Part shown: positions 24,344-32,599 of the stretch, piece by piece
How the letters are laid out: every line of letters begins with the position of its first letter
Numbering within the stretch: position 1 is the first letter of the stretch
NCBI RefSeq assembly: GCF_013410345.1
Contig: NZ_JACCFJ010000001.1
Coordinates: 620,001 to 684,000 of the forward strand
Reading direction: 5' to 3'
From: Saccharopolyspora hordei
GTDB lineage: Bacteria; Actinomycetota; Actinomycetes; Mycobacteriales; Pseudonocardiaceae
Length of the DNA: 64,000 bases
Position numbers and translations under genes: made by a program
Notes under the pieces: generated by a model
Told to the model about the DNA's origin: nothing
Databases searched by the model: none
What the model saw: only the letters and a program-made list of their open reading frames with translations

Positions 24344-26083
24344 TCACTGATCCCCGGCCCCGGTCCCAGAGGTCTTCTCGTCCTTCTCGACGGGGGTGGT
24401 GACCAGCTGGAACTCGCCCTCGTGCTCCTCGGTGCCGGTGATGACGGCCTGCTCGAGGACCTCGGCGCCCTTGGCGTCGCGCAATGTCATCGGGTCGTTG
24501 CGCAGGTCCTTCAGCAGCGCCACGCACATGAGCACCATGACGATGGCGAACGGCAGCGCACCGATGAACGTCAGGTTCTGGATGCCCTCCAGCGCCTTCT
24601 CGGCGTCACCGCCCGCGGTCCCGATGACCAGCATGATCGCGGCCACCGCACCGGTCGCGGCACCCCAGAAGATGACCACCCAGCGGCTCGGCTCGATGGA
24701 GCCGCGCTGGGAGAGCGTGCCCATCACCACCGACGCGGCGTCGGCACCGGAGACGAAGAAGATCGCCACCAGGACCATCACCAGCACCGAGGTGATCAGC
24801 GTCAGCGGCAGGTGCTCCAGGACCGCGAACGTCTGCGCCTCGGGCGTGCCGTCGCCGTAGACACCGTTGCCGGCCTTCTGGCTGTCGATCGAGGCACCGC
24901 CGTAGATGGCGAACCAGACCAGGCTCACCACGCTGGGCACCAGCAGCACGCCGCCGACGAACTGGCGGATGGTGCGGCCGCGGCTGATCCGGGCGATGAA
25001 CATGCCGACGAACGGCGTCCAGGAGATCCACCACGCCCAGTAGAAGATCGTCCAGCCGGCCAGCCACTCCTGCATCTCCGCGCCACCGGTGGCCCCGGCC
25101 CGCGAGGACATCGCGCCGAACTCGCTGAGGTAGGCGCCGATGGAGGTGGGCAGCAGGTCCAGGATGAACACCGTCGGGCCGACGACGAACACGAAGACCG
25201 CCAGCAGCGCCGCCAGCACCATGTTGATGTTGGACAGCCACTGGATGCCCTTGGCCACGCCCGACACCGCGGAGGCGATGAAGCACACCGTCAGCACCGC
25301 GATGATGATCACCAGCAGCGGCGACGAGACCTCGCCGATCCACCCCGCGGCCTTCATGCCGGCGCTGATCTGCAGGGTGCCGATGCCCAGCGAGGCCGCG
25401 GAGCCGAACAGCGTCGCGAACAGCGCGAGGATGTCGATCAGCTTGCCGATCGGGCCCTCGGCGTTGCGCTTGCCGATGAGCGGGCGGAACACGCCGCTGA
25501 TCAGCTGGCTGCGGCCGCGGCGGAAGCTGCTGTAGGCGATGGCCAGACCGGCGACCGCGTAGATCGCCCACGGGTGCAGCGTCCAGTGGAACAGCGACGT
25601 CGCCATCGCCGTCTCGACGGCCGCCTCGCTCTCCGGCGGCACCGTCCCCGGCGGCGGGGAGACGAAGTGGCTCAGCGGCTCGCTGACGCCGAAGAACATC
25701 AGGCCGATGCCCATTCCGGCGCTGAACATCATGGCGATCCAGGAGACCGTGCGGAACTCCGGCTCCTCGCCGTCCTTGCCGAGGGGGATGCGACCGTACT
25801 TGCTGAAGGCCAGGAAGAGGGCGAAGACGACGAAACCGGTCGCGGCGAGGACGAAGCCCCAGCCCGTGTTGGTCAGCAGCCAGTCCAGCGCGGCCTTCGA
25901 GGCGGTGCTGAGCGAATCGGTGCCGACAGCACCCCACGCGACCACCACGAACATGATGAGCGCGGTGACGCCGAACACGACCCAGTCCGTGCGCGGTTTG
26001 CCCAGGAACTCGGTGTGCGCAGACAGCTCACTCGTATGGTTCCCCTTGGCGGAGTCACCACTTCGTTCTGTTTCGGTCGACAC
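24344..26083 (-). CDS. BCCT-family betaine/carnitine/choline transporter, stand-alone paralogue
   Basis: A 579-aa paralogue of the downstream BCCT carrier, with the same signature (MFSAGMGIGLMFFGVSEPLSHF) and helix-8 tryptophan box (WTIFYWAWWISWTPFVG). The tail AKGAEVLEQAVITGTEEHEG is almost the same as in its partner, and the two genes are clearly tandem duplicates that have since drifted, so they may differ in substrate. GTG at 26083 matches the VSTE opening of the partner; an in-frame GTG at 26137 would add 18 residues. The 223-bp gap to the next BCCT gene holds a terminator-like hairpin. Confidence 0.93.
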   Translation of the reverse strand: MSTETERSGDSAKGNHTSELSAHTEFLGKPRTDWVVFGVTALIMFVVVAWGAVGTDSLSTASKAALDWLLTNTGWGFVLAATGFVVFALFLAFSKYGRIPLGKDGEEPEFRTVSWIAMMFSAGMGIGLMFFGVSEPLSHFVSPPPGTVPPESEAAVETAMATSLFHWTLHPWAIYAVAGLAIAYSSFRRGRSQLISGVFRPLIGKRNAEGPIGKLIDILALFATLFGSAASLGIGTLQISAGMKAAGWIGEVSSPLLVIIIAVLTVCFIASAVSGVAKGIQWLSNINMVLAALLAVFVFVVGPTVFILDLLPTSIGAYLSEFGAMSSRAGATGGAEMQEWLAGWTIFYWAWWISWTPFVGMFIARISRGRTIRQFVGGVLLVPSVVSLVWFAIYGGASIDSQKAGNGVYGDGTPEAQTFAVLEHLPLTLITSVLVMVLVAIFFVSGADAASVVMGTLSQRGSIEPSRWVVIFWGAATGAVAAIMLVIGTAGGDAEKALEGIQNLTFIGALPFAIVMVLMCVALLKDLRNDPMTLRDAKGAEVLEQAVITGTEEHEGEFQLVTTPVEKDEKTSGTGAGDQ

Positions 26084-26090
26084 AGGTTTC

Positions 26091-26121
26091 GGCGTCGGCT
26101 TTTTCGGCGACGCCCCCTCCT
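26091..26121 (-). promoter_or_regulatory. Shine-Dalgarno followed by a 7-bp hairpin before the second BCCT GTG start
   Basis: On the minus strand AGGAGGG (26115-26121) is followed by the stem GGCGTCG (26108-26114) and CGACGCC (26091-26097) with a 10-base A-rich loop, then exactly seven bases (GAAACCT) and GTG at 26083. Geometry matches the partner gene although stem sequence and loop differ. Confidence 0.5.
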
Positions 26122-26276
26122 CTCCGTCGTCAGTCACGACGTCCGATTCAGCGCCCGCCAGTGCGCGCAACCGTGCTCGGAACGCCTGCAACCCGATAAA
26201 CCGTGACCCAATCGGGTGAACAAGGCAAGCTCGTCCGCGGTCAGCGTGGCCGAACCGACACCTAGACTGGGGCGCC

Positions 26277-26855
26277 GTGGCTACCGGTCTCGCACCTACG
26301 CAGGGCGCACTCCGCGTCCTGCGCGGCGCGGCTCTGGCCACGACCTCGGCATCACTCTCCGTAGCATCTCACGTGGCCGCGGGTGGTCCGTTACCCGATC
26401 CGGGTTCGACCGTTGTGATCACCATCCTCCTGGCCGGCGCTGGTGTGGCACTCGCTGATCGCAAGCGCGGGTCGTGGGGCATTCTAGGGGCACTGGGCGC
26501 CAGTCAGCTGTCACTTCACGCGTTTCTGCAGCTCGTGGCGGGTCATCAGGCCGGTCCGGACGCCCTCGGCATGCCGTACTCGCCGCTGTCGATGACCCTG
26601 GGTCACCTCGGTGTGGTGCTGCTCACGGGGCTGCTGCTCGCCCGAGCGGAGCACGCACTCTTCGTAGTCGCCAGGCTGCTCCGATCGATCCTGCCCCGGC
26701 GCCTGCGGCCACTACCCAGCGTGGTCACGGAGCGCGCGGTCTGCATCCCCGCGGACACGGTGCGCGTCCTGGCGCACTTCCTCCACGCGCGGGTCCACGC
26801 CCTTCGCGGACCCCCGGGATCTCCATTCCTTGATCAGTCGGCAAATGCCGTCTGA
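26277..26855 (+). CDS. small integral membrane protein with conserved-looking histidines, linked to copper genes
   Basis: A 192-aa protein with about four hydrophobic segments (VVITILLAGAGVALA; LSLHAFLQLVAGHQ; LTLGHLGVVLLTGLLLARA). Histidines fall inside or next to membrane segments (SHVAAG, LHAFLQLVAGHQ, LGHLG), a pattern that fits metal handling. It sits directly upstream of ycnI and copC genes and is probably part of that unit. I do not recognise a named family; it is not CopD. GTG start with no strong ribosome-binding site. Confidence 0.7.
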   Translation: MATGLAPTQGALRVLRGAALATTSASLSVASHVAAGGPLPDPGSTVVITILLAGAGVALADRKRGSWGILGALGASQLSLHAFLQLVAGHQAGPDALGMPYSPLSMTLGHLGVVLLTGLLLARAEHALFVVARLLRSILPRRLRPLPSVVTERAVCIPADTVRVLAHFLHARVHALRGPPGSPFLDQSANAV

Positions 26856-26927
26856 TCGTTGTCGATCTGTCATTTCTTCCCACCCGCCGAATCCGTTTCG
26901 GCCGAAATCTGGAGATCTCACAGCAGG

Positions 26928-27659
26928 ATGTCGACACATCGATTCGTGGCCCGCGCCGCGGCGCTCACCGCCGCCTGCGGGATCACCGCGGTGCTCGCCG
27001 CCACGCCCGCGTCCGCGCACGTGACCGCGCAGCCGGAGCAGGCGCCCCAGGGCGGCCACGCCAAGATCGCCTTCCGGGTGCCCAACGAACGCCCCAACGC
27101 CTCGACCGTGCAGGTCAAGGTCACCTTCCCCGAGCAGTACCCGCTGAGCTCGGTGCGCACCAAGCCGGTGCCCGGCTGGACCGCGCAGGTCGAGAAGGTG
27201 CGGATCGCCCCGGTCCAGGTGGCCGGCACCGAGGTGACCGAAGCGGTCCGCAGCATCACGTGGACCGCGCAACCCGGCAGCCGGATCGGGCCGGACGAGT
27301 TCGCCGAGTTCGAGGCCACCCTCGGGACGCTGCCGGACAACACCGACGAACTGGTCATGCCCACCACGCAGACCTACGACAACGGCGAGGTCGTCAACTG
27401 GGACGCCCCGACCCCGCCGGACGGCGAGGAGCCGGAGCACCCGGCGCCGACGCTGGAGCTGGTCGAGAACACCGAGGGCGGGCACTCGCACGGCAGCGCC
27501 CCGGCACCGGAGCAGGAGCACGCCGAGGCGGCCGGGTCCGCGGACGACACCGCACGCTGGCTCGGCGGCTCCGGGCTGCTCGTCGGCGCGCTGGGCGTCG
27601 GGATCGGAGCGGGAGCCCTGGCGCGCAGCCGCGGGGCCCGCGGGAAGGACGCGTCGTGA
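26928..27659 (+). CDS. YcnI-family (DUF1775) copper-binding membrane protein
   Basis: A 243-aa exported copper protein. The signal peptide ends ASA before His31, so the mature protein starts with histidine (HVTAQPEQ), the known monohistidine copper ligand of YcnI. The domain then shows FRVPNERPNASTVQVKVTFPE and PGWTAQVEKV, with the conserved Trp of the family site, and WTAQPGSRIGPDEFAEF. A His-rich stalk (GGHSHGSAPAPEQEHAEA) precedes a C-terminal membrane anchor (GLLVGALGVGIGAGAL). ATG at 26928 was chosen because the preceding codons are not signal-like. The stop overlaps the copC start (GTGA), so the two are coupled. Confidence 0.93.
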   Translation: MSTHRFVARAAALTAACGITAVLAATPASAHVTAQPEQAPQGGHAKIAFRVPNERPNASTVQVKVTFPEQYPLSSVRTKPVPGWTAQVEKVRIAPVQVAGTEVTEAVRSITWTAQPGSRIGPDEFAEFEATLGTLPDNTDELVMPTTQTYDNGEVVNWDAPTPPDGEEPEHPAPTLELVENTEGGHSHGSAPAPEQEHAEAAGSADDTARWLGGSGLLVGALGVGIGAGALARSRGARGKDAS

Positions 27660-28180
27660 AGCGGTTGATCGCGGTGGCCGCGCTGGCCGTGGCCGCGCTG
27701 CTCGGCGGCGCGGGACCCGCGCTCGCGCACAACACGCTGGTCGGCAGCGACCCGGCGGAGGGCGCGCAGCTGGCGACCGGGCCGCGCGAGGTCCGGCTGA
27801 CCTTCGACCAGCCGGTGCGGGCCGGCGAGGGGTACAACACGGTCACCGTGGTGGGCCCGGACGGCACGTACTGGACCGACGGCGAGGTCCGGGTCGAGGG
27901 CAACGCGGTGGTCGCCCCGGTCCGCGAGCTGGGCCCGGCGGGCACCTACACGATCGGCTACCGGGTGCTGTCCAACGACGGCCACCCGGTGCCGGGCAAG
28001 GTCACCTTCACCCTGACCCAGCCCGGCAACGGCACCCCGGCCCCGGCTCCGCAGGAGGCGGACCAGGCGGAACAGGACTCCTCCGGCGGCATGCCGGTCT
28101 GGCCGTGGGTCGTCGGGGCGGTGGTCGTGGTGGTCCTCGGCCTCGTCCTGGCCCTCCGCCTCGGCAGGCCCAAGTCCTGA
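27656..28180 (+). CDS. copC: CopC-domain copper resistance/uptake protein, membrane anchored
   Basis: A 174-aa exported protein that binds Cu(II) outside the membrane. The signal ends ALA before His25, giving a mature N-terminus HNTLVGSDPAEGAQL; the N-terminal His, an Asp, and the His of NDGHPVPG are the CopC Cu(II) ligands. The fold is completed by EVRLTFDQPV and PAGTYTIGYRVLS. A C-terminal helix (VWPWVVGAVVVVVLGLVLAL) anchors it. No CopD partner follows, so it is likely to pass copper to, or receive it from, YcnI. Regulation is not evident. Confidence 0.94.
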   Translation: MKRLIAVAALAVAALLGGAGPALAHNTLVGSDPAEGAQLATGPREVRLTFDQPVRAGEGYNTVTVVGPDGTYWTDGEVRVEGNAVVAPVRELGPAGTYTIGYRVLSNDGHPVPGKVTFTLTQPGNGTPAPAPQEADQAEQDSSGGMPVWPWVVGAVVVVVLGLVLALRLGRPKS

Positions 28181-28198
28181 TCACCGATCAGGTGAAGC

Positions 28199-28245
28199 GT
28201 GGAGGGCCCCTGCCGCCAACCGGGTTGGCGGGAGGGGCCCTCCAC
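28199..28245. terminator. long bidirectional hairpin terminator
   Basis: A stem of about 22 bp (GTGGAGGGCCCC followed by GCCGCCAACC, one mismatch) with a 3-base loop, between convergent copC and the first isonitrile-synthase-like gene. One of the strongest hairpins in the window. Confidence 0.75.
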
Positions 28246-28262
28246 CTCGTCCTGCCCCGGGG

Positions 28263-30878
28263 TCAGCGGGTGCGGAGGCGGATGCGGGTGAAGAGGTCCT
28301 CGGTGGGGCGGCCGGAGCCGTCCAGGCAGTCGGGCGGGACCATGAGCCAGGGCTGCCGGACGCCCCGGCGGGTCGGGGTGCCCGGCGCGTAGAGCGGGCG
28401 GAACCCCTGGTCCACCAGGGAGATCGCGTAGTCCACCGCCACCTCCCGCTGCGTGTTGAGGGCGGCCGTGCCGTGCCACGGCATCACGCCCGAACCGCCG
28501 AGGGGGACGAAGCGGAGCCTGCCCGGTGCCGGGCGGATCGACAGGCTCATCCGCACCGCGTCCCGCCACAGCACCTCGTAGCCGAGGTCGGCGTCCACGT
28601 GCTTGTTCGCCAGGTACGTGATGGTCTCGTCCCAGGCCGCGCGGAGCAGGTCGCGGCGCGCGCGGCGGACCTCGACCGGGACCTCGCGGTCGGTCAGGTC
28701 GAAGGGGTCCGCGTAGACGCGCTGCGACCAGGCGAGCGGGTCACCGCCGGGGCACGGCACGTCCACCGCGTGCAGGACCGACCGGAACAGCTCCGCGAAC
28801 CGCGGCTGCCCGGGCGCGCCCGGGTCGCGGGCGGCCGCTCCGGCCAGCGCCGCGCGCGGATCACGACCGATGTCGAGCCCGGCGAACGCCCGCTCGTACC
28901 GCACGCGGTGCGCCAGCAGCAGCTCCGGGCGTTGGCTGCGGTCCCCGCACTCCGGGTGCGCGTCGGCCGCGGCGTCGAAGTCCTCGACCACCACCACGTC
29001 CGCCACTCCGGCCGCGGCCACCTGGCGCGCGAACTCGTCGTGGTAGGTGTGGCACCGCCCCGGGTCCCGGGTCCGGAAGTGGCTGGCGTCGGTGAGCGCC
29101 CGGACCTCCACCCCCGGCGGGTGCACCTGCCGGACCGCCTCGTCCAGCTGCCGCACCCGGGCCAGCATCGCCAGCTCGGCCAGGTCGGGCAGGCCGCCGA
29201 GCGCCTTGAGCCGGGAACCGTCCTGCTTCAGCGACGGCCCCACCACGACGAACCGGAGCGGTTCCCCGGCCTCGACCGCACCGCGCAGGTCGCGCTCGGC
29301 TGCCTCCAGCGGGTACGCCGTCCGCGAGGCGCCGAAGGGTTTCGCGGTGAGCACCTGCCACACCGCGCGCACCCCGCCGGAGGCGGCAGCGACCTCGCGG
29401 CCGAGCTGCCGGCCGTGGGCCACCGCGGTCGACACCAGGCACTCGACGATCCGCTCCTGCTCCGCGGCGGTCAGCTCCGCCCCGTGGCCCCAGACCGTCG
29501 GGCGGGTGCTCAGCTCCCCGACCCGCAACCCGCTGAGCGAGGTGGTGTGCGACAGCTGCGCCCCGCGCGCGTGCCCCCGGCCGAGCGGGACCGGGTTCGG
29601 CAGCGACTCGAACGTGGCGATGCCGCCCCCGCTCATGTCCGATGTGAACTGTCGGGAGTGGACGGCGATCACCACCGCGCCGGGGAACGCCTCCCGGAGT
29701 GCCTCGCGGTTGCCGACCGAGTCGTCGAACGCGGCGACGAGCTCGTACCCGTGGAACTGCCGCAACGCCGCGACCTTCTGCTCCGCGATGCTCCCGCCGC
29801 CGGGGACCGACGTGCGCAGGTCCAGGTCCGCGAGACCGCACCCGGCCAGGAACTCCTCGGTGGCGGCGCGCACCCGCTCGCGGCGCCCGGTCAACCAGAC
29901 CACCCGCGCACCCGCCTGCTCGAGCTCCCGGACGTACCGCGCGACGCCCGGGGCGAGGGTGTCGGTCAGCAACGCCTCCGCGTGCCAGGGGATGCTCCGG
30001 CGGTACTCGCCGTGCAGGGAGGGCCAGTCCAGCTCGGGGTAGTTGTCCCGCAGTCCGTTGCGGACCACGAACGGCAGCCAGCCCTCCGGGTACAGGCCGG
30101 GCAGCACGACCAGCCGCGACGGATCGAGGAACTCGGCGATGCCGTGCTCCTCGCCGACCCGCCGCAGCGCCTCGCGGACCCGCTGCACCGGGTGGACGGC
30201 GCAGAAGTCGAGGTCCACCGCGACCAGCGGGCGTGGCAGCCCGCTGTCCCGGCGGCACCGCGCGCTGCGCTCCCGGACCAGCCGGACCACCTGGCGCAGC
30301 ACCTCGTGCTGCTCCGCCCCGACCACGTTTAGGAGCCCGCGCCACGGGTGGTCGCCGGCCAGGGCGGCGGCGGTCTCCGGGGACAGGTTGCGCAGCTCCT
30401 GCGCGAGGACCTCGGTGAAGGCGGCGCGGATCCGCTCCGGCTCCTCGCCGATGACCTCGGCCGCGACGGCGGCCAGCCTGTCCAGGCTCCCGTCCAGCGC
30501 GGTGATCGCCGCCGCCACGTCCTCGGCCGGCTGGAGGTCCTCGACCACGACCCGCCCGGTGGCCGAGCGTTCCGCGTCGAGCTCCAGCCCCACCTCGCCC
30601 GCCGGGGAGAACCCCGCGGCCAGCAGCCCGCGGTAGGTGATCACCAGTGGGCGGACGAGGAACTCCACCAGGCGGTCCCGCGGCCCCCAGCCGCCCGGCG
30701 GGTCGGCGACGAGCCGCTTGAGCGCCAGCACGGGGTCCGGCGCGCCCTCGCCCACCAGCTCATCCAGGGCCAGCGCGCACCGTGGCGCGGGGACGCAGTA
30801 CAACCGCAGCAGTTCGTCGTCGCCCAGCACGTCCCGCACGTCGGCGCGGCTCCGCTGCACGTCTACCGGAGTGCGCAA
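28263..30878 (-). CDS. HAD domain fused to a diverged isonitrile-synthase-like (DIT1/PvcA) domain, protein A
   Basis: About 871 aa, function unproven. Residues about 70-130 (LVEFLVRPLVITYRGLLAA) align with the second paralogue. About 220-370 is a HAD-type domain: motif I VAVDLDFCAVHP (DxD), motif II VVWLTGRRERVR, motif IV VAAFDDSVGNREA. About 440-871 resembles the DIT1/PvcA isonitrile synthase family: FVVVGPSLKQDGSRLKALGG, LPDLAELAMLARVRQ, VHPPGVEVRALTDASHF, then LSIRPAPGRLRFVPLGGSG and MPWHGTAAL. The usual GFPxK and TDG motifs are altered (GPSLK, TDA), so catalysis may be lost or changed. The TTG at 30878 was chosen because GGGAG lies six bases upstream; a TTG two codons earlier is possible. 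Its paralogue is at 35115-38552. Confidence 0.72.
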   Translation of the reverse strand: MRTPVDVQRSRADVRDVLGDDELLRLYCVPAPRCALALDELVGEGAPDPVLALKRLVADPPGGWGPRDRLVEFLVRPLVITYRGLLAAGFSPAGEVGLELDAERSATGRVVVEDLQPAEDVAAAITALDGSLDRLAAVAAEVIGEEPERIRAAFTEVLAQELRNLSPETAAALAGDHPWRGLLNVVGAEQHEVLRQVVRLVRERSARCRRDSGLPRPLVAVDLDFCAVHPVQRVREALRRVGEEHGIAEFLDPSRLVVLPGLYPEGWLPFVVRNGLRDNYPELDWPSLHGEYRRSIPWHAEALLTDTLAPGVARYVRELEQAGARVVWLTGRRERVRAATEEFLAGCGLADLDLRTSVPGGGSIAEQKVAALRQFHGYELVAAFDDSVGNREALREAFPGAVVIAVHSRQFTSDMSGGGIATFESLPNPVPLGRGHARGAQLSHTTSLSGLRVGELSTRPTVWGHGAELTAAEQERIVECLVSTAVAHGRQLGREVAAASGGVRAVWQVLTAKPFGASRTAYPLEAAERDLRGAVEAGEPLRFVVVGPSLKQDGSRLKALGGLPDLAELAMLARVRQLDEAVRQVHPPGVEVRALTDASHFRTRDPGRCHTYHDEFARQVAAAGVADVVVVEDFDAAADAHPECGDRSQRPELLLAHRVRYERAFAGLDIGRDPRAALAGAAARDPGAPGQPRFAELFRSVLHAVDVPCPGGDPLAWSQRVYADPFDLTDREVPVEVRRARRDLLRAAWDETITYLANKHVDADLGYEVLWRDAVRMSLSIRPAPGRLRFVPLGGSGVMPWHGTAALNTQREVAVDYAISLVDQGFRPLYAPGTPTRRGVRQPWLMVPPDCLDGSGRPTEDLFTRIRLRTR

Positions 30879-30884
30879 GACCAA

Positions 30885-31212
30885 CTCCCAATCACGGAAC
30901 CGGTGACGGGATTCGCTGCCGTACGAGCGGGTCTCAGCGTCTGTGCCGACCGGTGCAACGGGAGAGGACCACCGTCATCACCGCCGGACCGCGGGTGCGG
31001 ACCGTCCGACGAGCACCGTCCACGCCCCGCTGTCGACGAGCGGACGCGGCGGACCGTCCTCATCGGTGGGGGGACCGGCCACCACCGGCGGGAACGCGCA
31101 GTTCGGTCCGACCGAAACGTCCGGTGCCGGTCGTCGAACGCGCAGCAAGAGGAGGGTGGTCGTGCCCCAGAGGCAGCGGCGCGTCAACGATGACGCGCGG
31201 TTCGCCGAGCGG
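30885..31212. other. 328-bp gap with no confident gene
   Basis: Upstream region of protein A. It contains a possible 36-aa plus-strand ORF (31162-31272, GTG with AAGAGGAGGG seven bases upstream) that overlaps the 3' end of the minus-strand gene at 31213. I see no tRNA, terminator or known riboswitch. A promoter for protein A should lie near 30890-30960. Confidence 0.4.
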
Positions 31213-31518
31213 TCATTCGGCGTCGGTGAGTTGCACCGAACCGAGGCCGCCGGATTCCTCCAGACGGGGTAGTGCGGCGCTGCTGCGCCGCTCGAGCTCC
31301 CGGCGGGAGATCCAGCCCTTCGCGTAGTGCCGGTAGGCCTGCGCGAGCAGCACGAGCTCGGCGAGGTGGTCGGCGTGCCGCCGCCGGAGGTCGGCCGGCA
31401 TGAGCGGCAGGTGCGCCACCTGGGAGTTGACCACGTCGTCGAGGACCTGCGCGGAGCGCAGCGCGCGCTTCCGTCGCCAGCGCGGGAGGAAGCTTCTGAA
31501 CACGGACTCCGCCATCAT
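31213..31518 (-). CDS. 101-aa hypothetical protein in the isonitrile-synthase-like island
   Basis: A small, helical, charged protein (MMAESVFRSFLPRWRRKRAL; VAHLPLMPADLRRRHADHLA; AELVLLAQAYRHYAKGWISR). No membrane span, cysteine or known motif. It lies between protein A and the phosphotransferase on the same strand and is separated from the latter by a hairpin, so it may have its own promoter. The ATG at 31518 (or 31515) was preferred to an upstream ATG because the extra codons are atypical. The frame is supported by codon use only. Confidence 0.55.
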   Translation of the reverse strand: MMAESVFRSFLPRWRRKRALRSAQVLDDVVNSQVAHLPLMPADLRRRHADHLAELVLLAQAYRHYAKGWISRRELERRSSAALPRLEESGGLGSVQLTDAE

Positions 31519-31614
31519 CGACGACCCATCTCGGTTGCACCGTTGCGGCATTGACTCGCTCGTATGGTTTACCCCTTTGGGTCAGCGTCGTCACCAAGAA
31601 TGACCAAAAGATGC

Positions 31615-31637
31615 GGGCGATCGGCTGAAGATCGCCC
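31615..31637 (-). terminator. hairpin downstream of the phosphotransferase gene
   Basis: A perfect 8-bp stem (GGGCGATC) with a 7-base loop, 17 bp past the stop at 31655. Confidence 0.5.
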
Positions 31638-31654
31638 AAATGGGTGTACGTCTC

Positions 31655-32566
31655 TCAGCTGTACGGCGCCCACTGCGCAGCCAGATCGCCGTCGCGCATC
31701 GTGCGCAGCCGACGGTGCAGCTGCTCGCGCAGCCCCGGGTTGCTGCGCACGATCGGCAGCACCCCGGTGGTGATCTTCAGCTCGCGCAGCTCGCGCAGCA
31801 CCGGGAAGCCTTCCCACGTCGTCACGTCGAACCCGTACGCGGCCGCCAGGTCGTCGTACCAGGCCGACGGTTGCCCCATCCGCAGCCGCCCGACCGCGAG
31901 CGGCGTCAGGTCCCACTCCGGCGGGCCGATGCACACCGAGTCCAGGTCGCACAGCAACGGACCGTCCGGACCGCCGATCACGTTGCCCAGGTGCGCGTCC
32001 GCGTGGATCACGCACTGCGGCAACGGGAACCGCAGCTCGGCCAACCGCTCCTCGATGTGGTCGCAGCGCTGCTCGAGGAAGTACCGGTCCGCCGGGTCGA
32101 TGTCCACCGCGTCGGCCAACCGGCGCCGGATGTCGGCCATCGGCTGCCAGTCCAGGAAGGTCGGTGACAGCGGCTTCGAGTGCATCAGCCGCAGCAGTCC
32201 ACCGAGGTCACCACCGCTCGGGACCGGTCCCAGCTCCGGCACGTACCGCCACAGCGTCGCCAGGTGCTCGCCCACCTGGACCGGCTGCTCGAAACCGGGC
32301 AGCAACCGCACCGCCGGCACCCCGTGCACGGCCAGCCAGCGCGCCGCCTCGACGGCGTTGAACGCGCGGTAGCCGAACGACGGGGACAGCACCACGCGGA
32401 CGATGACCGGGTCGTCGCGCAGCAGGAAGACTCCGTTGTTGATGAATCGGATGAGTCGCGCACCCCGCGGGTCCAGGCCGACGGAGGCGCAGATCTCGGT
32501 CAGCGCCGAGCCCAGCTCAGGCGGGACTCGCTGACCTTGCTCCACCTGGTATGTCTGCATGTTCAT
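31655..32566 (-). CDS. APH/choline-kinase-like phosphotransferase
   Basis: A 303-aa protein-kinase-like small-molecule kinase. The catalytic loop VIHADAHLGNVIGG (Asp and Asn) and the metal motif LCDLDSVCIGPPEWDL are clear; an N-lobe beta hairpin carries VFLLRDDPVIVRVV. The substrate could be an aminoglycoside, macrolide, homoserine or choline-like compound; nothing here distinguishes them. It is 33 bp downstream of the XRE-TPR regulator on the same strand and probably shares its transcript. Start ATG at 32566; an ATG two codons later is equivalent. Such kinase-regulator pairs are common in Pseudonocardiaceae. Confidence 0.85.
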   Translation of the reverse strand: MNMQTYQVEQGQRVPPELGSALTEICASVGLDPRGARLIRFINNGVFLLRDDPVIVRVVLSPSFGYRAFNAVEAARWLAVHGVPAVRLLPGFEQPVQVGEHLATLWRYVPELGPVPSGGDLGGLLRLMHSKPLSPTFLDWQPMADIRRRLADAVDIDPADRYFLEQRCDHIEERLAELRFPLPQCVIHADAHLGNVIGGPDGPLLCDLDSVCIGPPEWDLTPLAVGRLRMGQPSAWYDDLAAAYGFDVTTWEGFPVLRELRELKITTGVLPIVRSNPGLREQLHRRLRTMRDGDLAAQWAPYS

Positions 32567-32599
32567 GGTTTCTCGGACCGCACCTGATCCGCACGACCG

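Noticed and set aside
26030..31580. Similar motif CTCGTATGGTT...CCCCTT at about 26031 and 31557
   Set aside because: Match is 11 plus 6 bases with a gap, and the first copy is inside the BCCT coding region; likely coincidence.
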